Assembly (NCBI RefSeq): GCF_022539505.1
Contig: NC_061514.1
Location: 37,663,769-37,727,768 of the forward strand
Direction of reading: 5' to 3'
DNA length: 64,000 nucleotides
DNA from: Lolium rigidum
Taxonomy: Eukaryota; Streptophyta; Magnoliopsida; Poales; Poaceae
This document shows, piece by piece, positions 24,805-35,779 of this stretch. Numbering within the stretch: position 1 is the stretch's first letter; every line of letters starts with the position of its first letter. The position numbers and the translations under genes were made by a program. Below the pieces are notes generated by a model. The model was not told the DNA's origin. It saw nothing but the letters and a program-made list of their open reading frames with translations, and made no database searches.

Positions 24805-27800
24805 CTACTCGGAGTCCTCCTCTTCAGATTGCTGGTAGTTGGAGCCGTCATCACTGTCACCAGATCCGGCTTCGGAGCCGTCACCAGAGCCTTCTCCGGA
24901 ATGCTCGCCGCTTGACCCGGATCCTTCCCCGTAATACTCCGGCTCACCTGCTTCTTCCTCAGCATCGGAAAATCCTTCGGGTAGATCGTGCTTGTTATAC
25001 CAGAACGAGTGATCCACTCGCCTGACAAACAGCTTGTTCATATCCTTCGGTTTCCGCAAGGGGGCGCCCATGTCGGAACCCTGGGGGGCTCCGCGTGCAA
25101 CAGTCGCCAGGTTGAGCGAGGGGAAGTGAGCCTTGCAGGTGGCCAAGACTAGGGAGGCGACTCCGCGTGCTGAAGACTTCTGCCAGTCCTTGATGAAATC
25201 CGGCACCAATCCCATAAGTTTGGTCATCGTATCGATGACTGTGGTTTTGGCCTTCTTCAGAGACAGAGCCGTGGCGATTCCGCGACAGGCTTCAATTAAC
25301 TTGTCGATTGATATACGCGCTTCATCGTATGCCTCCGTCCTCGTAAGGTTTGACTCTTTTGTCCATTCGAAGCCAAGGCTCGCTGTGGAAGAAGCAACAG
25401 TTCCGTTAGAGATAAAGCTTGCGAGATGGCCGGAGCAACAACACGGAAAACGCTTACGGAAGATAAGTTTGTCAATGGCCTCCGCCTCCGCTTCCAGAAC
25501 TTTGTTCTTGGATATCACGGAAATCACGCGGCCCTGGCTTTTCTCCAGTTTTTCATTCAGCTCCGCCAGGTCGCGGGCATGTTTTTTGGACAGCTCCTTC
25601 CTCGCTTGATTTTCCTGGGAGGCGGATGTCTTCACAAAGTCCTTGAGGGATTCATTCTCCGCCTCAAGCACCTGGATCTTGGCGGACAGCTCGTCAAACT
25701 TGGAGTGCTTGGCAGTCTCTTCTGTACGTAGACAGAATTGCACATATTATGCATCCTGAACAGCTATATCAAAACAAGAGTAAGACCCGGATCTTGTACC
25801 TTGAAGGCGGGTCTCAAGCAGTCTGGATAGCCTTTTGGCTATTTTCCGCGTTACGGCGCAGCCCCTCGATCTCCGCGATCTGCTCCAGCACATGCACGCG
25901 CAGGTCTTCGTGCGGTTTCCGCGTGGTACGTGCAGAGGAGTTAGTCGGATATTTAAAATCTTGGGGGCTAGCGAGGAATTCAAAGTCTTGGTACAAAAAT
26001 TTTAAATTTCCGCCTCAGGTACATTTTTCGGAAAGCATCGGCTAATACATGTTACACGGAAATATATCACCCAATGCTTGGGGGCTAGTATTACCTGCCG
26101 CACTTCCCTGTGCTTGGCGAAAAAATCCTTCGAGCTGACCTCCGGGTCGGCGAGTTCACGCACCTCCTCGTCCGGTTTACCCCACACTTTGTTCGAGCAT
26201 GGCGGAAACTTCCGCGTGACGTTGTGCAAGGGTGAGCTTTTGAAAGGACGGAGTTGGTTGGAGGTGGACTCGAGTCGCGTTGGTTACTTGAAGGAGCTTA
26301 GCCTTTTGCTCCTGTTCCTCTTCGGTGGCCCCGCGAACGCGGAGCTTGGTTGATCTGGCGGAGGAATTGGTGAGGAGGTCCCCTTGGCGGAGTCGCCATG
26401 ATGAGCGGGGTCTTCAGGAAGGTCATCAATGTTGATGATATCCTTTGGATCCGGCTTGGAGGTGGATGAAGCTTTAGGCGGAACTTCAACATCAGGAGTA
26501 ATGGGAAAAGAAGCCGGAGATGGCTTGGTTCTCTTAAGGGTCTTTGGGGCCTTGGGGGGCTGGCTTCCGGAGCTTCAGTAAAAAACATACAAGTATAAGA
26601 GCGAGCGTTGAATCAGGACTTGGGTCTCGGAAGTGGACGTTTACCCGGAAGGTTTGAAGAAGTGCTGGGAAGCAGGCTGCCCTCTGTTGCTGGTATTAAT
26701 TAGCGAGAGGCGCTTCTTTTCCGCCTCCAATTTCCGGGTAGCCGCAATGCTGAGCACTTCGCGGGCGCGTTTCGCACGGGGGCTGGAAGGTGCTGGCTTC
26801 TTCCTCTTAGCGGGGCGGGAAGCCTCGGGAGCTTCCGCCTCCGATGCGGCTTCCGGGTCCGCGTTGCTGGTGGATGGGACTCGGAGGAGAGTTCCGAGTT
26901 CATTTTCCTCAAGCGCCTCGAGCTAGTACAAAGTTAAACACTTAGATGAAAAAAGTGAAGAAAAACAATAGACCAAAGTCAAGGCGACGTACCGCGGTTC
27001 CGGATCCATTTGTGTGGATGTCTTTGTTGCATACGTGAACATGGAGTTCACGTGAAATCTTGATGAGGACCCGGATCCTTTTGTCGAGGGCGTCGGCAGA
27101 AAGATTATCTTTGGTGGCGCGCATTGGATCGTCGCGCCCTGTGTACTCAAACATCAGGCGGTCCCTGTGTTGCAGCGGTTGGATCCGCTTGGTGAACCAG
27201 GAAAGGGTTAAGTCCTTCCCCGTCAGCCCCTCCTCCGTGAGCTTGCAGATCCGCCTGACAGCGCGGGTCAGCTGAGGCGAGTCGGAGAAGTGGGGGCGAG
27301 TGCGTCCATGACGGAAGCTCGTTGGCGGGGCAGTTTTTAAAAGCCGGAAGTTTCTTTTCGCTCGCGGGGTCGGAGACGTCCTTCAGATAGAAGAAACCCG
27401 CGGACCAGTACCTCGCGGATTCGTGGCGGTCGGTTGGGGGGTAGACGCGGCCCGGGCGGAGCATAAATGTGATGGATCCGCATGTGGCGAGTTCGCCGGA
27501 TTGCCGGATCTTCTTGACGAGAGAAAAATATTGGAACGAGAGAGATCTCGGGGGTTACCGGAGATGGCCTTCGCAGAGGGCGACGTGGTTGGCGATGGCG
27601 AGCACGCTGTTTGGAGATATGTTATGGGGTTGGAGTCCATACGTCTTCGAGAATCCCAAGAAAAAGTCTGAAGGCGGAAATGAAAATCCGCGCTCCACCA
27701 GTGCCTTCGTCAGCACCATCTCATCGTCCCTCGGAGCCGGAGCAAGTTCATCCGGAACTGACCTCCAGCTTCCGGGTTGCAGAAAGCCCTCCGACTCGAG

Positions 27801-28342
27801 GTTCTTCAGCTCCATCTCGGTGGTAGTACAGGGCCACCATTTTCCTTTAGCTTCAGAATCTCGCTTCCGAGCTTTCGACTTCTTTGTGACCTCTTCCGTT
27901 TGGTGCTCCGTCTGACCCGCCCCGGAGGTTTTCTCCGGGTGAGCAGAGGTCCCCTCCGCCTCCTTGTCGGAATCCTTTGAAGGATCCAGCCTGATTGGAA
28001 TGAAGGGAGGAGGGCGGAGGAGATTGGGGTCGCCATGATTGGTTCCGAGGTCGGAGGCGGAGTCGTTGAAGACATCCGAAGAAAAAGGGTTTGGCGGAAA
28101 CTTTCTTTAGTCGGATCCCACGTCGTCTTCCCAAAATTCACCCCTACCAACTACGGCGTAAGAGTGAAGCTCGAAGACTTACCGTAATGGCGAATGCGGT
28201 GGCCTGAGCTGCCGGCGGCGAGTTTTCCGCGCGGTGGCTCGCCGGAGTTAAGAACACGAAGAACACTGCGGTGGTGGATTCGCTCCGGTGAAGCTCCGGC
28301 GACTATTCCGGCAGGATCCGGCGCGGCGGAGGAAGAGCTCAC
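24805..28342 (-). pseudogene. Antisense gene of the Tat element (Transposase_28-like and coiled-coil protein), decayed
   Basis: On the minus strand, between integrase and the 3' LTR, a gene-like series of frames begins at ATG 28342 (MSSSSAAPDPAGIVAGASP). It reaches a good donor (CG|GTAAGT at 28182) and resumes near 28142 after a TAG acceptor. The next exon region has KALVERGFSFPPSDFFLGFS and HNISPNSVLAIANHVALCEG (27555-27815), the motif of the 'putative gypsy type transposon' domain PF04195. Pieces at about 27350-27450 (ESARYWSAGFFYLKDVSDPA) and 26950-27150 continue the domain. The last part (25743-24805) is a coiled coil (FDELSAKIQVLEAENESLKD) followed by a conserved block and an acidic Gly/Ser/Asp/Glu tail. 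A TAA near 28110 and several shifts break it. The function of these antisense proteins is not known. Confidence 0.65.
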
Positions 28343-28821
28343 GGGCGGCGCTCGGCAGAGAGGTGAGAAGGGGGGTGAATGAGGGTAAGGGGCCTCGACG
28401 GTGGATATTTATAGCTGAAGGGATAAGATTCGTGCTCCGCATCCTGTGGTCGGAACGCAAGCGTTGCGCCGTTGGATGCGTGACACGTGTCCCAAACCCT
28501 AACGGTAAAAATGGCTAGAGATAAGTTACCGCAGAAATCGCGCGAAAATGGCGCCAGAATTGGCGGAACCGTTTGAGTCTTTTAAGATTCCGGGTAATTG
28601 CGTGAGAGTAAGTTAGCTTCCATTCGCGAGCAGGGAGTAACCCGGAAATGTTCTTTGGAATGTCGATGGATGAAGTCCCGCAGGATGGGAGCATTTTCCG
28701 ACTGAACGTTGGGAAAAGAAGAAAATGCAAAGTTGGAGCTCTTCAAGTTTCTCCGCGTTACCAACGATGCCGGAAACTTACGGCAAAAGCATGGCGGAAA
28801 CTGCAGGCGAAACTCGGAGAA

Positions 28822-28834
28822 CTGCGGGGGCTAC
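28822..28834 (+). other. Polypurine tract of the Tat element
   Basis: CTGCGGGGGCTAC lies directly before the 3' LTR, the usual position and composition of the plus-strand primer. Confidence 0.65.
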
Positions 28835-29394
28835 TGTTGTGGGTATACTTCATGGGTGTACCATCGACGGTGCCTAGATCCGGCAAGCCCGGGTGGCCCA
28901 CGGACGGTGATGAGGCATGTGGCCCATCGGGCGGCCCGATTCTTGTTGATCCTGACGGAAGATGTCCGGCCCGGGAACGAGGAAGCCGGATCCGACCGAC
29001 CTTGGGAGTAACCCGGATCCATGGAGGCCCGGTAGGAACCCGGATCCGATGCGACATGTAAGGAAGGCGGATCCGTGACGTGCACGGCAAGATATTGTAC
29101 CGTAGTTAGGCTATCCGTAATCCGGCTAGGACTCTCCATGTAAACCCTAGATCCGTGCGCCTTTATAAGCCGGATCCCGGGAGCCCTAGAGGCACAACCA
29201 CAACTCATTGTAACAACGCGAAAGCGCCCGGATAATTCCGGACAAGCGAGCGGTAGGCCCTGTCATCGTGCAGGTGTTCCGAAGCTGGGTAACTCGCGTA
29301 CCACCGTCCCGTGTGCACTCCGCCCTATGGCCCCTACTTCTTCTCCCCCTCGTGAGGATCCCTCCTCCGAGGTACCGTCGATTAGGCAACGACA
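28835..29394 (+). repeat. 3' LTR of the Tat element
   Basis: Starts TGTTGTGGGTATACTTC and ends ACGACA; equal in length to the 5' LTR and nearly identical. It abuts codons of the Mutator transposase gene. Confidence 0.9.
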
Positions 29395-31151
29395 CACCTA
29401 CTACCAGGGTTGGTGTCAATCACTGCCTGCAAATAGTCTCTAATCCTCTTATATTGCTTCACCTGATCACCTAGCACAACCTCCAAAGCTCTCTTCCTCG
29501 CTCTGTAAGCCATTACCTTTCCAACCTCAACACCATACTTTTCCTTGGCAGTATCAATCACAGTCTCGATACTTGTCCTGGTGTCCATCCTCATGTTCCT
29601 CTCACAAACCTTGGCAACCCATTTTCCAGTAACCTTGCATCTTTCACCTGAAGTTGCACATGTGTGCTGCAAGTTTAACTTTCTGAGACAAAATGTTTTC
29701 TCTTTTCCAATTCCTGAACCAGTCATGTGGAATTTACAGCCTACGGTCTTCCTTTCTGAGCACTCAGCAATGGTCTTCCTTTCTGAGCACTCAGCAATGA
29801 CTCTGTTTGGCCCATTCCTGTGGTACGCAAAGTTTCTTAGTTGGGCTATGTGCAAATTCTGGAGTGCTCTTCTAAACTGGTAAACATCGGTGAAGCACAT
29901 CTTCAGGCATAACTGGTCTTCAGGCTGCAACCTGTCCTGATCATACCAAACCCTGGTTGATTTCTTCTTTGCCCTACTCTTCCTACCACTAGGCACTGCC
30001 CAGGCCATTGCAGCTCCATCATAATCTTCTTCTCTAAGGTCACCATCTGAGCCAGAATCAGAAGATGGCACATAGCATGCAGGTTCGGATATATGTGTAC
30101 TGCAATGTGCCCTCTCTGTTGGCCCTTTCCTAACAGGAGTCAGCTTCCTCCTCTTCTCTTGCATAGGCTCATCCTCTGGGAGGACCATCTGAATGAAACT
30201 ACTGCCATCATCATCACTGTCTGAATGACAAAAAAGGTCATCAACATCTGTATCTCCTTCTATATGCTCATCTGGTTGTTGCCTCCTCTTTTTCATCTCT
30301 ATTAACTTCTGGCTCAACTCAATCTTCTCTTCCCTAAGTTGTGTATCATAATCTTGAGCAAACAAATCCTCATCCGAATTTGATAAACAATCTGCCCTGT
30401 TTTCTTCAACACAAATATTCTGGCTGCTGCCAAGGTATGACAATTCATCATCATTGAGTGAATAAGAATTTTCAACAGCAATATCACTGATCATGCTAGA
30501 CGTTGGCTTATTCTTTCCCTTCATAACTATGACTGTAACTGCATGCTTCTGCTCATATATTCCCAACATTTGCAGCACCTTACCCATTCCATCTAACAAC
30601 TCATACCCTGGCACACCATTTGTATCTACTAGCAAACAGTACATTGAATCTGTAATTCCATAGCCCTTTCTCTCAATTAAATTGAGCAAATGCAAATACG
30701 TGATGTCAGACTTCCCAATATTCATCTCTATGTGTTCACTACCCTCAAATTCTAATCTGACTGACCACAGTTCGTCATCCAAGCTACATAATTTGAAAAC
30801 AATATTCAGATTCCTATTTTACAAACCTAATGAACAAAATTAAAACATAAAATGGGTGGAATGTGTTTACCTGTAACTAGCGGCAGAAGTGGTCCACCGC
30901 GAGCTCTCCGGTGACCTCAACAGCGCGACGGTGCTCGCCGCCGGCGGGAGCTGCGAGTAGGAGCCGAGCGGGTTCGAGCTCCCGCAGATCTCCCCCTCCT
31001 CTCCCAAATTGCAACGGGGCAGCTGCCCACCACCTGGGCCTCCGCTACAATCTCCACCGCCGCCGGCACAAATGTCGGCATCGCCGTCTTCTCCGGCGAC
31101 CGCGCCGCCAAGGCTGCCTGTGCCGCCGCCACCTCCTGCCCCTGCTGCCAT
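29395..31151 (-). pseudogene. Mutator-like (MuDR) transposase gene, truncated by the Tat LTR
   Basis: Two exons on the minus strand. Exon 1 starts at ATG 31151 with a Gly/Ala-rich stretch and ends at 30871 with donor CAG|GTAAAC; the acceptor TAG is at 30784-30786 and exon 2 starts at 30783, restoring the frame (SLDDELW). Exon 2 has an N-terminal domain (WSVRLEFEGSEHIEMNIGKS), an acidic middle with Asp/Glu runs, and a MuDR-type DNA-binding domain (LKMCFTDVYQFRRALQNLHI, CKFHMTGSG), ending in QAVIDTNPGSRCV where the LTR starts. The catalytic DDE region is missing. A 27-bp in-frame tandem repeat encodes AECSERKTI twice (29745-29798). The protein would have bound the element ends and cut DNA. Everything visible before the LTR is open, so this gene was probably intact until it was cut. 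Confidence 0.8.
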
Positions 31152-31445
31152 GACCTAGGTGCACAGACTCGTCCTCACTCCGCGCGCCTCCGAGACCACA
31201 ATTTGGACAGCAGCGCCGTTAACGGCGTTCCTCACACGGCCATCTCCGCGAGCCACGTCAGCACCGTGGTGGGCCATCTCTGTCAGAAACTTGATAAAAT
31301 GGGCTAAACCGAGTGTTACACAGAACTGGTAGTTTTCTGAAACCATTAGACGCAAAAGTGGTAGTTTTTTGAAGTTGACCTGAAAAGTGGTAGTTTTTTG
31401 AAGCCCTAGCCTCAATTGTGGTAGCAATATGCAATTATCTCCGAG
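31152..31445. mobile_element. Terminal region of the Mutator-like element
   Basis: Upstream of the transposase ATG there is a series of related words (AGTGGTAGTTTTTTGAAG twice, plus ACTGGTAGTTTTCTGAAA and TTGTGGTAGCAATATGC) ending near 31445. Read inward on the minus strand this gives the TAATTGCATATTGCTACCACAA type of start seen at ends of grass Mutator-like elements. The opposite end is lost, so the 9-bp target duplication cannot be tested. Confidence 0.5.
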
Positions 31446-32259
31446 ATACGGCCTGTCGAAAACACCATCAAATTGACTAAATCATGAGATTTAGGCTTTA
31501 TTGAAGCAACTTAACCCAATAGTTGTTGTTTTCTGATATTGGTTCGCGGGGATACAATTTTTTGAAACCATGGCCTGAATATTATGTTTCGGCCTACAAT
31601 ATTTTCACATAGATATACTTTATGAAAGTATAATACTAAAAATGTTTTGGCTCAATAATTATCCTAAGATGACACAACTTGGCTCCATTTTGCATAAAAA
31701 GCCCATCGATCTATCATCCATAGTCATACAAAAAACCTAAAATTGTAGAAAAAATTACAATTAGGTTAGACCACCTAACGACAGCTACAAACATTGGCGC
31801 GAGCTGAAGGGCTCGCTACCATACTCGCATCTCCATCACCGAAACTGGGCAAAGCTTGTCGTAGTAGGCCAATGGAAAATCATCGTGCTAATGCCCCCAA
31901 AGGACAAGTGCATCGGAGCGGCAACCATCACCAAGGATATGAATCGTAGGTCGAAAGAGCTAGACCTGAATCCACACCAACAAACATAAAAACCAACTCG
32001 AAACCAAGAGATACACGGAATACACTGATAGAAACTAAAAACACAACCTAAGCAAAAAAAGAAAAAAGGAGCCCTTCTCCCTTCGAAGGATCATGATACA
32101 GATGCCTCCAAGGCCACCGGAGGTGCAAGGAAGTGGCGGCGATGAAAACGAGAGGATGGGACCCTAGACAGGTTTTGTTTTTCGGATCGCCTTTCTCTCC
32201 CTTGGATGAGACGAACACAATTTGATACCTTGAATACAAAAAAAAAGTTATCGGAATTT
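31446..32259. other. Intergenic DNA, nothing recognised
   Basis: AT-rich DNA with no convincing frame, splice pattern or repeat end on either strand. Confidence 0.4.
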
Positions 32260-33850
32260 TGACTTGGAGTTCCTCCTTGGATACAATTGAAGTTTAATTT
32301 CTCCTAGCAATCGATCCCTATTCCGATCCCTAGCAAAGAACATGGGTTTGTGACGTGCATGGGAGGGTGCCAATGATTAGAACAAGTAGTAGTACTGGCT
32401 CGTACTTGATGGTCACGGTTAGTACAGGTAGATCATGCCGATGCCGATGCGTGCATGCACCTTGCCAGCCGGTCACGCATGTATACACTGTATGCTACTG
32501 GTATTCTACTATTCTGAAACGTCATATATATATAGTACAACCATTTTCCTATCAAACGCATTGTTTACCGACTTGTAATGTGATCGTGTAGGATCTTGAT
32601 TAGATGATTAGCTGATGGGGACGCACGATTTGGTGGTGGCTCAGTCCAAAAATTAAACGGGACGCCATCATCGCCCCCGCCGCAAGAGATTCCCCGCATG
32701 TGCGACGCCGGCCCCGGCGCGCTCCGTGACACGTACCCGCCGCTGAGACGTCGTGCGCACGAGCACAGTCTCGCTGATGATGCGGCGTAAACTTTTAATC
32801 GGAACGGATTGGATAGAGAAGATACGATGCGATCATGGTCTAGCTGACGACAATGGAAGTTCAGTGTAGCTGGGCCAGAACCAATCCGCCGTTGATGGAT
32901 GCTGCCGATCTGGGAACCGATTTGTCTCTTTCTTTCATCTCCTCCGGAGCTAGCTTGTGTGACATGATTCAGATCGGCGGAAATAGCCACGCAGGAGGTT
33001 TCTTCTCTGACGGGACTGCTCCTTCTCCTGTTTTACTCGCCACTGCATCTGCATGCATGCGCACCATGGGGAGACAGGTAGCCGCGTGAGCTTCAGAATT
33101 GTCAGGACTTGTTTTGTTTCACTCGAACTACTGAGTTGTTTGACAAAACAAAAATGTCTTGATGGTCAGACTAAGAATGGCTAACATGCACAGACAGGTA
33201 AAACATACTCCACCTGTCCCTGATGGCCTGATCTCGTCACAACTCGTGGCGACTGCTCATTTGCTCCACCTCTGAAACGCGATGGGATGGGATGATCAAA
33301 AATATAGATGGCCGGTGTGTCGATCTGAACCGTATTCTGTCAGTCAAGTCACTTGGTCGACGTACGTGCAGGAGAGATTCAAAATCATTATCAATCTTTC
33401 CATGTCATGTTTTTCTTGACGCGCGCACGTGCAGGTAAGATTGAAAGCCTACACCACGAAAGTCCCGCTTTGATCTACTTTACTTATTTTCTTCTAGTTT
33501 AAAATTTCTGGATAAATTATGAACTAAAAATGACAAAATAAACTAGAAGGTGTACTTTCGCAGGATAACGGTTGCAACCGTACAAGGAGGAGTTCAGACT
33601 TGAGAGTGTGGTTTCCTTTCAAGTCTAGTGCACGCGGGGAGGCTGCCAAAAACACCACCCCACCGGTTCATATTTCTTGTCGCTGGTAATATATATGTTT
33701 GGAACTAAATGTATATAAATACATTCATATTAGAGACAAGTAATACGAATAGAAGAAAATAGTCCAATTTTCGCTCGCTGCCCGCAACATGGCTTTGCCA
33801 TCCAAGCAAGGACTATAGTTGATTAACTCCCTCTCTTCGTCCAAATAGTA

Positions 33851-33961
33851 CCTCCGTTCTAAAATAAGTGACTTGGTTCTATCTAGATATAAAAGTATCT
33901 AGACGCATTTTAATGTGCACATACATGATAAACCAAGTTACTTATTTTGGGATGAAGAGAA
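33851..33961. mobile_element. Stowaway-type MITE
   Basis: Left end CCTCCGTTCTAAAATAAGTG and right end, on the opposite strand, CTCTTCATCCCAAAATAAGT form an inverted repeat around a core with TCTAGATATAAAAGTATC. TA dinucleotides flank both ends. This is the typical grass Stowaway layout; ends may be off by a few bases. Confidence 0.6.
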
Positions 33962-34139
33962 TATATATGCTCATACTAGGATTTTATCCGCAGATGAACT
34001 GTAAGATTTGTTAAAATAATGATATGTTTAGATTTCTTCCTCGTCATGATATCATCATCATGTCTCTTGAAAGTAAGCTCTAAGGTACCGACAGCTCTTC
34101 AACGTTTTTTGTCGAATCAAGCTCAATGTCATATTGTGC

Positions 34140-34640
34140 GCCTCCCTGTCACTCTCGTGAACCATTTGCTAGAGTGGTCAAGACTAGGGTTTCGTTTGAG
34201 TTGAACTCCTCCACCCAATATTTATTCTTTTCTGAAAGAGGGCAAAAGATTTTCCACCATTCATTAATTAAGTAGAAGTGCCTTGGCAAGACAAAGCGAA
34301 AACCAAAAAAAGGAAGTGCTTGTACTAAATAATGAAAACTCTTGGATTTTGCTCCTTCCAAATTGTCCAACTCAAAAGCATGGTGATAGAAGACATTGCC
34401 TCCTTCCGGTTAGGCATGGGATTGCTCGACATCGACATCCACCAAATCATGAGGGAAGTATCGTTCATCCACAAGTGGGTGCGGATGGAAGTGATGCTTA
34501 GCCAATCCTGCACCATTCCCCAAAGCCGCTTGATGTAGCGGAAATGGGAGAACAAATGTGCCGCCGTCTCTTGAGTCTGCTCGCAAAGCGGAAAATGCCA
34601 CAATTATCCCAACCCCTCCTCTCAAAACAATCCGTCATCT
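34140..34640 (-). mobile_element. LINE remnant with RT zinc-binding domain fragment
   Basis: On the minus strand 34603-34325 translates to text with CEQTQETAAHLFSHFRYIKR and LWGMVQDWL, then a Trp-rich stretch ending SWTIWKEQN. This is the C-terminal zf-RVT domain of plant L1-like ORF2. Nothing of the RT itself remains. Confidence 0.65.
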
Positions 34641-34910
34641 AAATCCTAATGTGGAGGGCCAACCAATCAAAAAACTTGACCTTTAGAATTAGATGTCCCA
34701 AACCAACTTGCTGCCCCAAGGTTTATACCACGTAAATACAAAGTTTAAACGCTTAACGCCTAATGAACTCAATCAAGGGGCCAAGACAGGTTGAATCGCC
34801 ACATCGACATCACGAACACGTACATGACGAACGACGACAAATTGCATGTAGAACAAGAAAAGTTAATCGATCAATCAATCAACCTTTGAATTAGTTCACT
34901 CGTACATGGT

Positions 34911-35229
34911 CCTCGGCAGTTACTTGCACGGCCGGGTAGAAGATTTACAAAACAGAGAAAACAATCGAAAAAAAAAAAGAATCGTAGTAGTCTTCAATCA
35001 ATTACTGTACATAGTACTAGCTTGGTAGTGGGCACGGAACAGGAACACGCTCGGGCACTCAGCCTTTGATTGGATGCCTTAACGCTTGCATGGCCTTCAC
35101 GGCGGCGGCAGGCGCTGGTGCTGCTTCCGCCTGTTCTTCCCGTTGGGCGCAGAAATGCATGGCGTGTTGCGGTGCTTCGACGATTTCACCGTTCGGTGCG
35201 CTCGAACGCGCGGGCAGGTTGCCGATCGC
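34911..35229 (-). other. Downstream flank and likely 3' UTR of the SAUR gene
   Basis: No gene is seen. The segment follows the SAUR stop on the minus strand. An A-rich stretch at about 34969-34980 is the only simple feature. Confidence 0.4.
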
Positions 35230-35610
35230 TCAGAAGAAGACCTTCTCCCCGGCCAACCCCTTGAGCAGCGGCCGCTGGTCACCGCCGCGGAGGCGGGAGG
35301 AGCGGCGACGCTCGTCGGACGATGACGAGGACACGCGGCGGAGGACGTCGCGGAGGCGGTGCTCGTCGCAGGAGAGCGCAACAGGTCCGGAGGCGCCGGC
35401 CGGGAAGCCGTACTCCTCCTCGGCCTGCCTGAGCAGCTCCAGGAACGCCGGGTGGCCCAGGTGCGCCAGCCGCACCACGAACCGTGCGCCCTTGGCGCAC
35501 ACCGCCACGTGCCCCGCCGGCACCGCCGCGGAAGCGGAACTCCGGGCGCGCCACCGCCGCACGGCCCGGCGCAGCCAGGCGACCGACGGGATCGTCATGA
35601 CGTTGCACAT
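35230..35610 (-). CDS. SAUR family protein (small auxin-up RNA)
   Basis: An intronless frame of 126 codons from ATG 35610 to TGA/stop at 35230. After a basic N-terminus (VAWLRRAVRRWRARS) comes the SAUR core: VPAGHVAVCAKGARFVV, then LGHPAFLELLRQAEEEYGF, then GPVALSCDEHRLRDVLRRVS, and a basic Ser/Arg-rich tail. SAUR proteins of this group are small plant proteins that promote cell expansion by inhibiting PP2C.D phosphatases and so raising plasma-membrane proton-pump activity. The first ATG of the frame is 35610 with A at -3; a second ATG at 35598 would give MTIPSVAWLRR and is also plausible. Upstream in-frame text lacks an ATG. No defects are seen, and high GC is normal for grass SAUR genes. 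Auxin regulation is expected from the family, but I saw no exact TGTCTC element near the TATA box. Confidence 0.85.
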   Translation of the reverse strand: MCNVMTIPSVAWLRRAVRRWRARSSASAAVPAGHVAVCAKGARFVVRLAHLGHPAFLELLRQAEEEYGFPAGASGPVALSCDEHRLRDVLRRVSSSSSDERRRSSRLRGGDQRPLLKGLAGEKVFF

Positions 35611-35764
35611 GCTTGGTTGGCTGTGACGAGCTGGAAACACGGCGGTCGGATGAGCGAGCGCGCGTGTTCGCTTGCTTGCTGAGTTGCTCTTGGTCTGGGA
35701 GCTGGGAGACTTGGTGGCGAGCTGTGTGATGTTGGGTGGAGTGGAAGAGCGGGAGGGACGGGGG

Positions 35765-35772
35765 AATATATA
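35765..35772 (-). promoter_or_regulatory. TATA box of the SAUR gene
   Basis: On the minus strand the sequence reads GCTATATATTCC, about 155 bases upstream of the SAUR ATG. This fits a transcription start near 35735 and a 5' UTR of about 125 bases. Confidence 0.6.
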
Positions 35773-35779
35773 GCGCGTT

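Larger units (their letters stand above)
16483..29394 (+). mobile_element. Tat-lineage Ty3/Gypsy retrotransposon, 12.9 kb
   Basis: Two direct 560-bp LTRs (16483-17042 and 28835-29394) bound gag, protease, RT, two RNase H domains, integrase and, between integrase and the 3' LTR, an antisense gene region. The second RNase H and the antisense ORF are known features of the Tat group of plant Gypsy elements. The bases outside the LTRs do not match (CTAGG at 16478-16482, CACCT at 29395-29399), so there is no target-site duplication. The coding regions carry at least three stops and five frameshifts, while the LTRs differ at only about ten sites by eye. Confidence 0.9.
32260..34910. repeat. Duplicate block, copy 1 (3' flank of the SAUR gene)
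   Basis: Diverged but collinear similarity to 55570-62457. Matching anchors in order include: AAGAACATGGGTTTGTGA (32334 and 55621); ACTTGATGGTCACGGT (32403 and 55679); CACAGTCTC near 32764 and 56230; TTGATGGATGCTGC-type text near 32893 and 59664; CTGTCCCTGAT near 33214 and 60057 with GGCCGGTGTGT about 100 bases later; TAGTAAGCTCTAAG-type text near 34072 and 60946; and ACAAAGTTTAA then GGGCCAAGACA near 34738-34790 and 61532-61955. The order and direction are the same, so this is an old segmental or tandem duplication, later broken by insertions mainly in copy 2. Confidence 0.75.

Noticed and set aside
24805..25743. 312-codon minus-strand frame as an independent host gene
   Set aside because: It lies inside the Tat element between integrase and 3' LTR and continues upstream into the PF04195-like region, so it is the last exon of the element's antisense gene.
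30867..31151. Gly/Ala-rich minus-strand ORF as a separate small gene
   Set aside because: A clear donor at 30870 and acceptor at 30784 join it in frame to the Mutator transposase, so it is that gene's first exon.
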